From Okapia johnstoni (Eukaryota; Chordata; Mammalia; Artiodactyla; Giraffidae): a stretch of 64,000 nt of DNA. Positions 11,331 to 23,240 of this stretch are shown here, one piece after another. Positions within the stretch are counted from its first letter, which is position 1. Each line of letters begins with the position of its first letter. Where the stretch lies: positions 28,462,001 to 28,526,000 of the forward strand of contig CM044311.1 of NCBI GenBank assembly GCA_024291935.2, read 5' to 3'. The notes beneath the pieces were generated by a model, which was not told the DNA's origin, ran no database searches, and saw nothing but the letters and a program-made list of their open reading frames with translations. The translations under genes and the position numbers were made by a program.

Positions 11331-12172
11331 CATTCTAGAAAGATAATGTGACAGTGTTGTTAATTCTATATTTTTCAAAAGAAATAAGTTTACAGATGAC
11401 CACTGTTTACTCAGGAGAACCCCCTTCTAAATTAGAACTTTTTCTTCCACACATGATACATTTTTCTTTTTGTTGTTGTTGTTTCTCCTCCACTTTGAGA
11501 ATGTTGGTAAACTCTGGTCATACTTGTGAATGCCTTTCAAGTTTGAACCGGTTAACATCTGCCACCTACTGACCCAATTCTCTCCACTTCCTCTAATCTG
11601 GCCCTCTGCAATACACAGTTGCTTGTTTTTGCTGGGTGATTAAACTGGCCTTAATTTGATTTTTCCAAAGATCTGGATTAATATAGGGTTAGAAACAGCA
11701 GCTTCTAAATGTGTCTAACCTATAAAGCAAGGTGCACAGCAGTCAGTAATAATTTTTCCCGTAGAGAACAATTAGTAAAACCCCACATGGACTTGCTTTT
11801 TCTTTCATTGTCTAGCATTTATAGTTTTAAAAGTGATTTCTGCTCACATATTCAGGTTAAAAAACATTTTTTTTTTTTTCAGTAAGTGTGAATTTGTGAA
11901 GTGACTCACCACACATGTAGGTACTTCACAATGCATGCCTTTAACTACTATTTGAATTTTTATAGATTTGTACTTTTGCTGACTGCAAAAAAATAAAAGG
12001 CCTAGTGCCAGTTCTTACTGGGTCAAGATTTTATTTTAAAGTATCAACATTTCCTCAGCTTTTTTGATACTTAAAAAGTCATACAGATTTTCCTGCAAAA
12101 AGTTTTAACTGGCTTTATTCCAGTAAGGAAAATTCAGGATGCTTATGCTATGATAGTAACAAAAACGATGTA
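11331..12172. other. Unassigned sequence
   Basis: No gene or repeat family recognised. A T tract at about 11868-11879 is present. The frame at 11348-11572 looks like chance. Confidence 0.45.
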
Positions 12173-13033
12173 CAGTGACTCTTCAAAAAGACAGGAGTTG
12201 TGGTGCCAACCACCTACCTCCATTCATTTGGAAATTTGAATATGACTTTTGATTCTCCCCAAACTAATAGCCCACAGTTGACCAGAAGCCTTACTGCCAA
12301 AATAGCTAATTAACATATATTTTATACATTATATGTATTATATACTGTATTCTTACAATAAAGTAAGCTAGGGGAAGAACATGTTATTAAAAAAAAAATC
12401 ATGAGGAAGAGAAAGTGCATAAATCTGTGCTATATTCATCCATATGGTATGTTTATATGATTTCTTAAGTTGAATTGTCTGTCTGCATCAGTATTGTCTT
12501 GTATGATGTAAAATGCTATAGATGTTATGTGCATTAACACTGGACATCAGACATGAAAAGATAATGAGAAAAATTCATATTTATTTACAGGTATAACAAG
12601 TCAGGTGTTGATAAGGAAGATCAGTATGATTGCTTTATGGTATCCTCATGTAATCAATACAGTTGTTTTGCAGTAGCCCAACCTATATACCTAATGAATG
12701 AATCATTATAAAATTTTTATGGCATTCTCTGTTAGATTTATGTTTGTGAGCATACTATATAGTAATATAATTCTCTGAAAGTAAAGTTGTAAGAAGTGAG
12801 AAAACTAACACATCATTAATTTTATTTAAACATCACTCACCTTATACCTATCCTGATACCAGGATAGACTGGTATCATTTTATGCATTCATGACATACTT
12901 TTTTCTTATTTTTTTTGACATTTCTAGTCTTATGTCTGAAGCTGTTTCAAATTATAAAATCTCCAAACATTCTCCAATATATTTACTGAAAAAAAAAATC
13001 CATATATAAGTGGACCCATGTAGGGTCAACTGT
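12173..13033 (+). mobile_element. MER2 (Tigger-type) DNA transposon, split
   Basis: Left part 12173-12420 starts 'cagtgactcttcaaaaag' and continues with 'tatatactgtattcttacaa' and 'taaagtaagctagg', the usual MER2 sequence. Right part 12980-13033 has 'tatataagtggacccatg' and ends 'gggtcaactg', the inverted terminus, with about 20 bp missing just before it. A TA dinucleotide precedes the left end, as expected for a Tigger-type TA target, but the right flank has TG. Between the parts lie about 560 bp of sequence I cannot assign. Confidence 0.82.
12421..12979. other. Unassigned insert within MER2
   Basis: About 560 bp separating the two MER2 parts. I recognise no SINE, LINE or transposon end in it and cannot see a flanking duplication. 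It could be an older insertion, or internal sequence of a longer MER2 relative. Confidence 0.4.
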
Positions 13034-13237
13034 GTTTGGTGAATTTGTTACTAGAAATTGCCAAAAGCTAGACCACTCTAGAAGTATACTTTCGTTTAAA
13101 GAGGCTAGTGGAGGCAGTAAGAACTAGTGTATATATGTGTGTGTATTCAGCATAGCTCTGGGTGCAGAAAATTTGGTGATTTAAAAAATTTTCAAGAAAT
13201 GGCCAAGGAAATTGCTTTGACCCTGTGGAGACTTAAT

Positions 13238-13370
13238 GGGTAGTGGTTTGCGGAACGCATTATAGCAGCACACTGACCTGAATCTGAATCATGGTGTACC
13301 CCTACCTGCTGTATGACTTTGGGCAGCTCACTCCACTGCTCTGAGTCCCAGTTCCTCCATCTGTAAAAGT
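13238..13370 (+). repeat. MIR SINE, 3' end cut by BovB
   Basis: MIR core in sense: 'ctgtatgactttgggcagct' then 'cagttcctccatctgtaaaa'. The sequence passes directly into BovB at 13371, and no MIR remainder is seen after the BovB. Confidence 0.75.
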
Positions 13371-14247
13371 TGTTGTTGTTCATTTGTGTGTTTGACTCTT
13401 TTCGACCCCATGGACTGCAGCATGACAGGTTTCTCTGTCCTTCACTGTTTCCTGGAGTTTGTCCAAACTCATGTTCATTGAGTCGGTGATGCCATCCAAT
13501 CGTCTCATCCTCTGTCACCCTGTTCTTCTCCTGCCCTCAATCTTTCCCAGCATCAGGGTCTTTTCCAGTGAGTCAGCTCTTCGCATCAGGTGGCCCAAGT
13601 ATTGGAGCTTCAGCATCAGTCCTTCCAATGAATATTCAGGACTGATTTCCTTTACAATTGATTGGTTTAATCTTCTTGCTGTCCAAGGGACTTTGAAAAG
13701 TCTTCTCCAACACCACAGTGCAAAAGCATCAATTCTTCAGTGCTCAGCCTTCTTTATGGTCCCACTCTCACATCCATACATGACTACTGGAAAAACCATA
13801 GCTTTGACTAGGTGGACCTTTGTTGGCAAAGTAACGTCTCTGCTTTTTAATATGGTGTCTAGGTTGGTCATAGCTTTTCTTCCAAGCAGCAAGCATCTTT
13901 TAATTTCAGGATTACACTCACTCTCCCCAGTGATTTTGGAATCCAAGGAAAGAAAGTCTGTCACTGTTTCCCCGTCTATTTGCCATAAAGTGATGAGACC
14001 AGATGCCGTGATCTTCGTTTTTTGAATGTTCAGTTTTAAGCTGGCTTTTTCATTCTCCTTTCACTTTCGTCAAGAGGCTCTTTAGTTCCTGTTCACTTTC
14101 TGCCATAAGGGAGGTGTCATCTGCATATCTGAGGTTATTGATATTTCTGCTGGAAATCTTGATTCCCGCTTGTGATTCATCCAGCCTGGCATTTTGCATG
14201 ATGTACTCTGCATTTAAGTTAAATATGCAGTTGACAACATGGTTGTA
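13371..14247 (-). mobile_element. BovB (RTE) LINE, 3' 0.88 kb
   Basis: Antisense BovB starting at its 3' end (ttgttgttgttcatttgtg) and running into the reverse transcriptase region. On the minus strand the frame at 13737-13964 gives the C-terminal RT segment (T-L-P-T-K-V-H-L-V-K-A-M, then V-M-Y-G-C-E-S). The codons for the Y-A-D-D catalytic box are intact at 14116-14127. The copy is 5'-truncated; the last bases (about 14215-14247) are strongly diverged. The 188-codon plus-strand frame at 13459-14025 is an antisense shadow. A host-defective relic with no expected activity. Confidence 0.94.
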
Positions 14248-14989
14248 TTTTTATTTTCAATTCTTAGTTAACAACAAAAACACTATACAATTATTCTGAT
14301 GAGAAAATATGACTCTCATTAGAGATCTTATTTATTGTCATATGACATATTCTCTAGGCATGCAGCATAAAAAAGGGAAAACACCTGGCATCCATTTTCA
14401 CTTTGGTTTGACTTAACACATTTAAGGAAACTGAATATTTGAAAAACATTTCTGTATTGATTAAGATATAAGTAATAGAATACTTTATTAAAATAGCTTA
14501 AATAATCAGTAGATCATCTCACCCAACAGGAGGTTTGGAGTACTGGTGTTTAATTGTCATAATGATGTTATCTAGGACCAAGAAGTTATTTTCTGTTTCT
14601 TCTCTACTATTATGAGTGCTTTGACAGTATCACTCTTCATGGTTGCAAGAAGAGCTATTTTTCCATGCTAGTTTTTTTTTTAAGTGGTGGGAAAACCTTT
14701 TCTAACAAACTTCACTGGCCATAATTGCATCATATGCCTGTGCCTACAACCCCTTTTGGCAGAATAAACATAATAAGACAATAAACTTGTCTTAAGCAGC
14801 TTGACCTAATCAGTATTCACTTTCTAAGGATAAGAGGGTGAGCATTTGCCAGCAAGTAAGAAATGAGGAGGTATGTCTTTGAGAAGGTTGCCTCAGGTCT
14901 GTCACAGCTAGGGAATGTCACAATTTTTAGTAATTGCCCCAAATTTTCTTAGGAGATTGTAAAATATAGGACACTCATGACTTGATTCA
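14248..14989. other. Unassigned AT-rich sequence
   Basis: No gene or repeat family recognised. Confidence 0.5.
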
Positions 14990-15760
14990 TTCAATATATT
15001 TATTTTTAAGTGCCTATTGTATTCCATTTCTTGGCCCTGAGTATAGAGAAGTGAACAAAAGGGAAAAAAAATCGCTGCCCCCTTGGAGCTTCTCTAGACA
15101 AAACTATAAAGCAATTTAATTCATGATATCTTATGAACAAATGATAGATAAAAATTATAGTAGAGAAGGGAGCATGGAAAGTCTGGGATGGGGTGTGCAC
15201 GAAGTTGCAGATTTTGTCCAGGGGAGGTCTCTCACCCAGAAAGAAGATGCCTTGAGTAAAGGCTGTGTTGGTGTGGGAGCTGATGATGCAGCTCTCTGGG
15301 GAGATGAGTGTTCTTGTCAAATGCCCTGTGGCTGGAATGGGGTGACTAAGGAGAATCACAGGAAGTGAGGTTAGAGGGGGAAGCCAGGAGACAGTTTAGA
15401 CCAGAGGAGTGACCCAGTGTAACATTTTTACAGAATCACTGTGGCAGTTGTGTTAAGTAGACCAAAGTGGGCATTAAAAACAGAAGCGAGGAAACGACTT
15501 AAGAAGCTATTGTAATATTTGAGGCGATATGAGGGTGACTTGAATGGGAGCAGTATGAAGTAGTTGGACTCTAGATATTTCTAAGGCAAAGCCCACAGAA
15601 TGTGCTGACGAATTGAATGTGAGATATGAGAGGAAGAGAGGCAAGGATGGCAGCCAGGGTTTGGGGCCTCAACAATTCGAAGAATGGAGTTACTATTAAC
15701 TGAGATTAGGAAGAACAGGGGTTCAGTTACTGACACATTAAATTTGACATGTTAAATAAA
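14990..15760 (-). repeat. L2 LINE, long antisense fragment
   Basis: Starts with the antisense L2 3' end (tatttatttttaagtgccta, then 'gaagtgaacaaaaggg' and 'ctgcccccttggagcttc') and continues for about 770 bp through 'gtgacccagtgtaac', 'aatcactgtggcag', 'aagaagctattgtaat' and 'tgacatgttaaat', all in the order expected of L2. Several small gaps are likely. The frames at 15006-15359 and 15123-15368 lie within it and are not genes. Confidence 0.82.
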
Positions 15761-17439
15761 TAATTGTATAAATATTCTTGAAGACAGATCAATATATATT
15801 TTTTAAAAGGATGACTTTGGCCATTAATAACAGGAAATGGCTTTTAAAAATGTATATATTAAAAAATAACAGTAAGGAAGAAGACAATACAAAATGGGGA
15901 ACTAAAGTTTTATGGAGGGGGGTCGAAGGATATTTTATATTCCATTGAACAGATACAGGGAAACACTGGAACTAATTTTAAAATAGAATATTCAATGAAG
16001 CATTTACACACTGAGCATTTATCTAGTGCCTACTGTATTTTAGTTTCAAAAATTGCGTATTAAATATATTTATTGAAGTCAGTACCTCAATTTTGAAACC
16101 CCAAATCTTGTTAAAAGCACACATCAAAAAAGAAATACACCACAAAGACCAGTGATAAAAATTTAGGGTACGTCTGTTTCCTCTGAACATGGTGCAATCG
16201 ATGATGGACGCGTTGTTAACTGTCCAGGTTATCTTCCCCAACTTCCTCAGTATCCTACAGCATCTAGTTAATGCACAGGCATTTCATCCAGTAGTGAGAA
16301 AGTCGGAAGAGAGATCAATACATTACATCTTAAGGTGAGTTTATCAGGATGAATGGCTTTTCTTTTGAAGAGGAATTAGTCCAAGATGTCTTTTAACCAG
16401 ATTATTGCACCTATTTGCATTTAACAAGGATGCCACACAGAGGTGCGATTTTCAAACTGCATGCATCACATAAAATGCTGAGAAGCACCTTGTCAAGTAC
16501 CTTTCGTATTACAGGTACTCAAGAAATATTTAGGTGGAAAATCTTACTTAGAACATTATCATTTCTAGTTTATTTAAAAACTTAAAATTATGGAGCATGA
16601 AGTAGACATTGCCTGGTAAAATGTGCTCTATTTATATGAGGTTGTTGAGAAAACTGAATTCTAATTGTTTTGTCAGGTAAAAGTACTATGGAATAAATAC
16701 AGGAAATTATTTACTGCGCAAAGAAATGCTGCTGTTTAACTTGGATTAGGCTTTTCTTACCACGCTTTTGGCCAAGCATGGTGAATATATGACCTTTGGC
16801 CTACATGACCAGTGAGGGGAAATGTGCATATTTAGAGGGGAAATCTGTTTGTTCAGAACATGAAGGGTGCTGAATTGCTTCAGTTTACCTATTTCCCGTG
16901 TTAAGTAATTTTTGCAAAATGGCCAGAGAGAGTTCTGCAAATTTGCAGTAATTAACCTGGCATTTGTGTTCGTCGTATTTGAGACCAAATTAATGGTAGG
17001 TATGAATTAGCCTCATTCTTTGATTGACCAGGCTGTAAGTTTTTAATCTGCAAATTTACTTTCAAGTTCTTTGGAGTGTATTTCTTTATATACTCCTTTG
17101 TTTTGGTTTTGGTTTTTTTGTTTTTTGTTTTTGTTTTTTAAAAAGGAGAGTTAGCAAAATCTGTTGCCTGGCAGTTAGCATTTGTTCGTGTGTACAAGTT
17201 ATTAAGATGCTTACCGAAACAAGATTCTTGTCAAAGTAAAACTCTGATTTACCGACCATAGCAGCTTACTTTTTATTATGTAAACGTGAATGACGTAAAC
17301 CCAGTATAAATTTAAATCATGGAACACAAAGTCAGAGTAATGAACTGAGAACCTGCCAACCAACGTGGAATCAGATCTTCGCTAACAGTTGCTTCTATCA
17401 GCGTGTGCCTCTCCTTGCCTGTGTCTTTACCCTAACTGC
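15761..17439. other. Unassigned, few repeats
   Basis: No young repeat and no clear exon. The part 16030-16990 is more complex than its surroundings and lacks recognisable repeats except an L2/MIR-like tail at about 16490-16540. A full CRE-like octamer, TGACGTAA, is at 17291-17298. A T/G-rich low-complexity run lies at 17096-17140. Whether any of this is functional cannot be told from one sequence. Confidence 0.4.
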
Positions 17440-18170
17440 CCTCCCTGACCCCCAGCCGCTCTTCACTTTTGTGTTCATCATTTACTTTCTTTTTAATACT
17501 ACTGGTTTTTATCACGTGGTTCCTAAATAATATGCTTGGGGGTTTTTTTGGTTAAGTTTTGTCAAATCGGTAACATTCTGTGTGAATCTTCTGAGACTTG
17601 GCTCTTTTTTCCCATTCACTGTGTTTGACATTTATTTTTATTGTTGAATGTAATTGTAGTTCATTTATTTCACTGCTGACTAGTATTCCATTGCATGGAT
17701 TTATTTACTATCCTATTGATGGGCATCTGGGTTACTGTTGGGTTTCAGTTTGCTTGTTTTACTCATTTTTGATATATCTGTTTTGATGTGTCTATGCATT
17801 GATACAGATGTGTGTGTTTATGTGTGATTCAGCCATCACTTATATGTGTACATGTGCAAACTTGAGGATACATATCTAACAGTAGAAGCATAGAGAATGT
17901 TCAACTCTATGAAGTAATGCCAAATTGTTTTCCAAAACCTTTGGGCCAATTTACCTTCCACTAGTCATACATCAGAACCTCCTATTGAACCAAATCATTG
18001 CCAAAACTCAGAATTCTTAACTTTTCCTAATGTAGTGGCATCTTATTATGGTCTTAATTTGCTTTTCTGTGATTGCTAATGAGATTGAACATCTTTTCAC
18101 ATGGTACTCAACACTGGTGTTTTTCTTGCACAAAATGCTTGTTCATGTGTTTTGTCCACTGTGTACTTAA
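17440..18170 (-). repeat. L1M LINE 3' region, antisense
   Basis: Follows the antisense L1 3' region: 'agtattccattgcatggatt', 'attgatgggcatctgggtta', 'ccaaattgttttccaaaacc', 'attgctaatgagattgaac' and 'atcttttcacatgg'. Old and diverged. Confidence 0.8.
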
Positions 18171-18179
18171 AACTATGCA

Positions 18180-18985
18180 TTAAGTGCATTTATTTTTTAT
18201 ATTTTAAAACAATAACATGTAGAAAAGTTGCAAGTGCAATAAAGATAAATTTTTCCCTAAAGATTTGATCTGATGCTCTATCATCTCTAAATAAATGAGT
18301 GTAGATCTCTTGCAAACAAGAACATTTTCATATAAACCACAATAAAACCATGAAAATCAGGAAATTAATATTGGTGCATTACTATCATCTAATCCTCAGA
18401 TCTCATTCAATTTTCACAAGTTGTCCCAATAATGTCCCTTACAGTAAAATATTCTTTATAATAAAAAGATCCAGTTTAGAATCACACCTTGCATTTTACT
18501 TGTCAGGTCTCTTTAGTCTCTTTGAATCTGAAACCATTCTTCAGTCTGTCTTTCAGGATCTTGGCACTTGCAGGATCTTGGCACTTTGAGGACTATTTAG
18601 GCTGGTTATTTCGTAGGATGTAGGTTATGAATATTTGGCAGGAATATCATAGATGTTACACTGTGTCTTCTCTTTTCATCTTATAAGGTGGCACAAGATT
18701 TCATTTCGACCTATTGCTATTGAAGTTCACTTGGATTACTTGATTCAGAGGATCAGTTTTTGTCAGGTTTCTCTACTGTGAAATTACTCATTTTTCCTCT
18801 GTAATTAATAATGATTTTGTGTGAAGGTGCTTTGAAACTGTAAATATCCCCTTCCTGATCAAACTTTTATTTAATTAATGAATTAATTTGTATCACTGTG
18901 AGTTCATGACTGTTTTATTCAGTGATCTATAATGCATTACTGTTGTTAACTTACTTTGATGCTTATCTTACCCTGAGTTAGCCAG
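18180..18985 (-). repeat. L1M-family 3' untranslated region, probable
   Basis: The run 'gtagaaaagttgcaagtg', 'tattggtgcattactatc', 'tccagtttagaatcacacc', 'tgtcaggtctctttagtctc' and 'gtcaggtttctctactgtg' matches the long non-coding 3' region typical of old mammalian L1 families. It directly follows the L1M fragment at 17440-18170 and may be part of the same or another insertion. Confidence 0.6.
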
Positions 18986-19629
18986 TGGGATCTGCTTCAA
19001 GATGGCTTCTGGCTCTTTTTGACATGTCATTCCTCGACCATATTGCTGCCTCCAATTTCATTCCCACATTACAGAGATTAACCACAATTTCTCCCTTTTT
19101 GGCACCTCCCCTCTAGCAGTGAAAAACTTGCCTATTATTATCCTAAATGTACTTACTTATTTGGTCAATCTCCCTGTATGTGGTTGATCTGCCATTTCCA
19201 TTGACGCTCCACCACCTCACAATTCTGTTCTGAACTTCAAAACCATTTATGTGGAGGCCCTCCTCACCCGACTTGGATTCCTACGTTGCACACCATGGTG
19301 CATCTTTTTATAGGCACCTTGCTCAGGCATTGACACCCATTGTTGGAGCACTGCCATGGAGAGTTCTGCTCACCTAAACCACCGTTCCAGAGCTTGGGCT
19401 CTGTCTCCACACCACAGTGTTTCCTCCTTCTACCATAGACACCTGCCTCATCCTGCTTGGACTCTGATACCCCTTATTAGGAATGCCCCCTTTCTATTGT
19501 GCCCACTTTTAGTTAAAATATTGCAAGATACACACACATATTCTATACTCCAAATTTTTGGCAATGTAGTTTGTGATATTGTAGTTTTTTTTTTTTTTTT
19601 TTGCATTTGTCAATGAATGGACATTTTTA
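18986..19629. other. Unassigned, slightly GC-richer sequence
   Basis: A stretch of higher C content (about 19190-19500) between L1 pieces. I do not recognise a family. The 86-codon frame at 19356-19616 has no recognisable domain. A T tract closes it at 19584-19602. Confidence 0.4.
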
Positions 19630-20410
19630 AGTATAATACAGTTGAATTTAGTAATCATATGCTTTATAGGTAACCATTTCTATATCTTAAAACCTTCCCT
19701 ATCCAAAGTTCATAAAGATATCTCTTATATTTTATTTTAAAAATATTAGAGACTTGTTTTCTCTACTTAAAACTTGACTTCCTCTGGAATTTATTTTTTT
19801 ATATATTATGCAGTAGGGATCAAATTTCTTTTTCTCCCCCAAATGAATAACCAAATGTTTCAGCACTGTTGAATAAATTCCTCCTTACTTTAATGATCTG
19901 CAATACAACTTCTATTAAATATCATTTTCCATATATGTGAAGGTCTGTTTCTTCTCCCAATGGTCAGTTTGTCTCTTTTCCAGGAGCACACTAACTTAAT
20001 GGCTAAAACTTTATACTAAGTCTCTGTACACGTAGAGCAAGTTCCCATACTGTATGCTTCATCTGGTTAGGTGGCTTGTCTCCTATCGGCTTTTGCTGTC
20101 CATTGTAAATTTTAGAATCAACTTATAAAACCTTTAGAGTTCTATTGCATTTCATTCAGTGTATTGGTTCACTTTGAGGAGAATTAGCATGTTATAGTAG
20201 TGAGTCTTTCTTCTGCTAGGAACATGGTATGTCATCCCATTTAATCAGGTTATCTTCCAATATTGTCTCCATATAGACTTTGCAATGTTTACAAGTTAAT
20301 TCTTCAGGTACATTTTCATGTTGAATGTTTTTTAAATGTTATTTTCTGTTTGTTACTGGTATATAAAAACACAGTTGATTTTTTTAATGTGATTTATATT
20401 TAGTTACAGT
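19630..20410 (-). repeat. L1 LINE ORF2 3' part, antisense
   Basis: Antisense ORF2-type sequence: 'gtttcagcactgttgaataa', 'aattttagaatcaacttata', 'gaacatggtatgtcatccc' and 'aatcaggttatcttccaat' in the order expected for L1 ORF2 read backwards. Heavily decayed, with no open frame. Confidence 0.72.
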
Positions 20411-21238
20411 GAGTTAAATACTAAAATCTGTTCAGATTAAATGTGAGACATGCTCAAAAGCAGATAAGTAAGATTAGAAGTCCAAATTTTTACTCTGAAA
20501 TTACTTTTGATGTTTTAATAAGTACTAAGTAGATAGTCTTCTTTTGTCTTTTTTTTTTAACAGCTTTATTGAAATAATTTGCTTACCATAAAATTCACCC
20601 ATTTCAAGAATTCTTTATAGCCACATAGGTGCTCAGTCAACACCACCATTGAATTTTTGAACATATTCATGACTCTAAAAAGCATCCCATGCCCATTAGC
20701 CGTCACTCCCCTTTCTTATCCTGCTCCATCCTCAGCCCTAGGCAATTACTCATCTACTTGCTGTCTCTGAATTTGCTTATTCTGGACATTTCTCATAGAT
20801 AGAATCTTGTAGTACATGGTTTTTTGTGACTGGTTTCTTTCACTAAGCACACAATTTGCAATATTTGTCTGTATTGTAGAATATATCAGTAGTTCATTCC
20901 TTTTTATGGCTGAATAATATTTCATTGTATTGAATGTATTACATTTTGTTATTCATTGGTTGATAGACACGTAGGTTGTTTCTGATTTCTGTCTGTTATG
21001 AATAATGTTGTTTTAAGCATGTATATAGGGTTTTTGTGCAGATGTAAGTTTTCTTTTCCCTTCTGTTTATAGCCTCAGAGTAAGAATTTCTGGGTTATGT
21101 AATAGCAACTCTTAACTTTTTAAGGAGGTGCCAAACTGTTTTCCAAAGAGGCTATGCTATTTTATGTCTCATCAGCAATGTATAAAGGTTTCAGTTTCTC
21201 CCTATCCTCCCTAACCTTAGAATTATTTAGTCTTTTAA

Positions 21239-21279
21239 ATATATATATATGTACATATATATATATATATATATATATT
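21239..21279. repeat. (TA)n microsatellite
   Basis: TA repeat interrupted once by 'gtac', inside the old L1. Probably length-variable. Confidence 0.92.
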
Positions 21280-21567
21280 CTAGTGGCTGTATAGTGAAAT
21301 ATCATAGTTTAATTTGCAGTTCTCTCATAAGTCATGATATGTGCATCTTTTGTGTGTTTGCCAAACTTTCATGTATCTTTTGTGAAAAGTTCTCAAGTCT
21401 TTAGCCTATTTTTAAAAATTGATTATCATCTTCTTCCAGAGGCCTAAGGGCTTTTAATATGCTGGATACAATTTCTTTATCATGTATACTATTTGCAAAT
21501 ATTTTCTCCCATCATGAGGCTTGTCTTCTATCTAAGTTGTATCTTTTGAAAAATCTGATGTAGTCCA

Positions 21568-21764
21568 GATGCTCATGCTGGTAAAGGTTGAAGGCAGGAG
21601 GGAAAGGAGACGACAGAGGAGGAGATGGTTGGATGGCATCACTGACTTGATGAGCGTGAGTTTGAGCAAGCTCCAGGAGTTGGTGATGGACAGGGAAGCC
21701 TGGCGTGCTGCAATCCATGGGATGGCAAAGAGGCAAATACAACTGAATGACTGAACTGAACTGA
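21568..21764 (+). mobile_element. BovB LINE 3' end, sense, nested in L1M
   Basis: The only BovB piece in the window on the plus strand. It runs from 'atgctcatgctggtaaagg' to the 3' terminal 'gaactgaactga'. Frame 21569-21754 is the C-terminal tail of the BovB protein (R-W-L-D-G-I-T-D, then L-V-M-D-R-E-A-W), with changes. The L1 sequence resumes after it. No convincing target duplication. Confidence 0.9.
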
Positions 21765-22429
21765 TTATTTTTTTAAATGGATTGAACTTTTATTGTCATA
21801 TTTAATAAATCTTTCCCTGACCTAAGGTCATGAGATTTTTTTCCCCTTATGCTCTTTTCTAGAAGTTTTGTAGTTTTATTTCTTACAATTTGGACTATGA
21901 TCTATTTTGAGTTACTAATTTTGTATGTTGTGAGGTAAATGTTTATACTTACCAGTTTATTTTTACATGTGAATATCCAGCTGTTCCTGCAACATTTATT
22001 AAAAAGACTTTTTTTTCTCATTGAATTGTCATGACATATTTGTTGAAAATTAAATGACTATGAATGTGACAGTTTATTCTGGGCTATCTATTCTGTTTCA
22101 TTATTGAGTTGTTTATCTCTGTGCCCATATTGCACTGTATTGGTTATTATAGTTTTATATAAGTTTTGAAACCAGGTAAAGTCCTGGAAACATTAATCTC
22201 CTTTTTCAATATTGTTTGGGTATTTGAGGTTCTTTAGACTATCATATATATATTTTAGGATCGATTTCTACAGAAAAACAGCAGTATGAGATTTTGATAG
22301 ATAACTTTGGGAGAATTGCCATCTTAACAATATGAGTCTTCCAATTCATGAACAAGAAATGCATCTTTGTTTATTTAGATGTTTAATTTCTCAACAGTAT
22401 TTTATATTTTGAGTATACAGGTTTTTTTT

Positions 22430-22563
22430 AAAAAAATAATTTATATTAATTTTGTATCACAACTCACGGCATTTGGGATCTTCATTCCCCAACCAGAGAT
22501 TGAACCTGAGCTCCCTGCAGTGGAAGCTCCGAGTCTCAACCACTGGACCACCAAGGAAATCCC
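22430..22563 (-). repeat. CHR-type (tRNA-Glu) SINE, antisense
   Basis: Ends with the complement of a tRNA-like head, 'ccactggaccaccaagg' then 'aaatccc', preceded by 'ccccaaccagagattgaacc' (B-box region complement) and an AT-rich tail at the left. This order fits the cetartiodactyl CHR SINE family (shared by whales, hippos and ruminants), distinct from Bov-tA. It interrupts the L1M. Confidence 0.82.
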
Positions 22564-23139
22564 TTCATTTTTTTAAATTAGATTTATTCTTAAGTCTTTT
22601 ATTCTTTTTTGCTACTATTGTGACTGAATAGAAATCTTTAAAATTTCATTTTTGACTTGTTTGTTGCTAGTATATAAAATGCATTTAATTTTTATACATG
22701 GCTTGTATCCTACAATCTCTCAAAACTTTCTTAATTTTATTAGTATTTTTTTTTTTTTTGCATGCTTAAGATAATCTGCATCCAGGATCATATTGCCTAC
22801 AAATAAAGAGTTTTCATCTTCTTTTCCAATCTGCATGTCTTTATGTTTCTTGCCTAATTGCTCTGAATAGAGTCACTGGTACAGTGTTGAATAGTAGTGG
22901 CTATAGCCACCATCCTTACCTCTTCCCAGATGTCAGGGGGGGGAAGTATTCGGTCTTTCTCCAATAAATATGGTGTCACTTTTAGGCTTTTGTCCCAGAA
23001 AGGAAGGGTTATTGAAGCAATCAACTAATGTAATATATCATATTAAAATAATGTGGGACAAAACTGCATGATTATCTCAATAGATACAGACAAAAAAAGA
23101 TAAAAAAAAAACAACAGAAAACAAAGGGTTTAAACAATG

Positions 23140-23240
23140 AGAGAGAGCGAGGAAGCTACTTTAGATATAGTGAAGAGGAAAATCTCTGAGGAGATGACAA
23201 AAAGCTGATCTCTAAACAACCTGGAGGCCCTAGTCACACA
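23140..23240 (-). repeat. L2 LINE fragment, antisense
   Basis: The run 'tttagatatagtgaagagg', 'aatctctgaggagatgac' and 'agctgatctctaaacaacc' fits an interior piece of antisense L2. Short, so confidence is moderate. Confidence 0.55.

Larger units (their letters stand above)
20550..23094 (-). mobile_element. L1M LINE, 2.5 kb, with 5' inversion and nested inserts
   Basis: Begins with a T tract and 'aacagctttattgaaataat' (antisense 3' end) and runs backwards through the 3' region and ORF2: 'tattctggacatttctcat', 'gccaaactgttttccaaag', 'atttgcaaatattttctccc', 'gagaattgccatcttaacaa', 'cttgcctaattgctctgaat'. At about 22993 the orientation flips: 22993-23094 reads as sense ORF2 (atgtaatatatcatattaaa, then 'catgattatctcaatagata'), which is the segment expected immediately upstream in the element. 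Nested within are a TA microsatellite (21239-21279), a BovB 3' end (21568-21764) and a CHR SINE (22430-22563). No intact reading frame remains. Confidence 0.85.

Noticed and set aside
13459..14025. 188-codon plus-strand open frame
   Set aside because: It is the antisense of the BovB reverse transcriptase. The same antisense frame recurs in the other BovB copies (for example 23380-23772).
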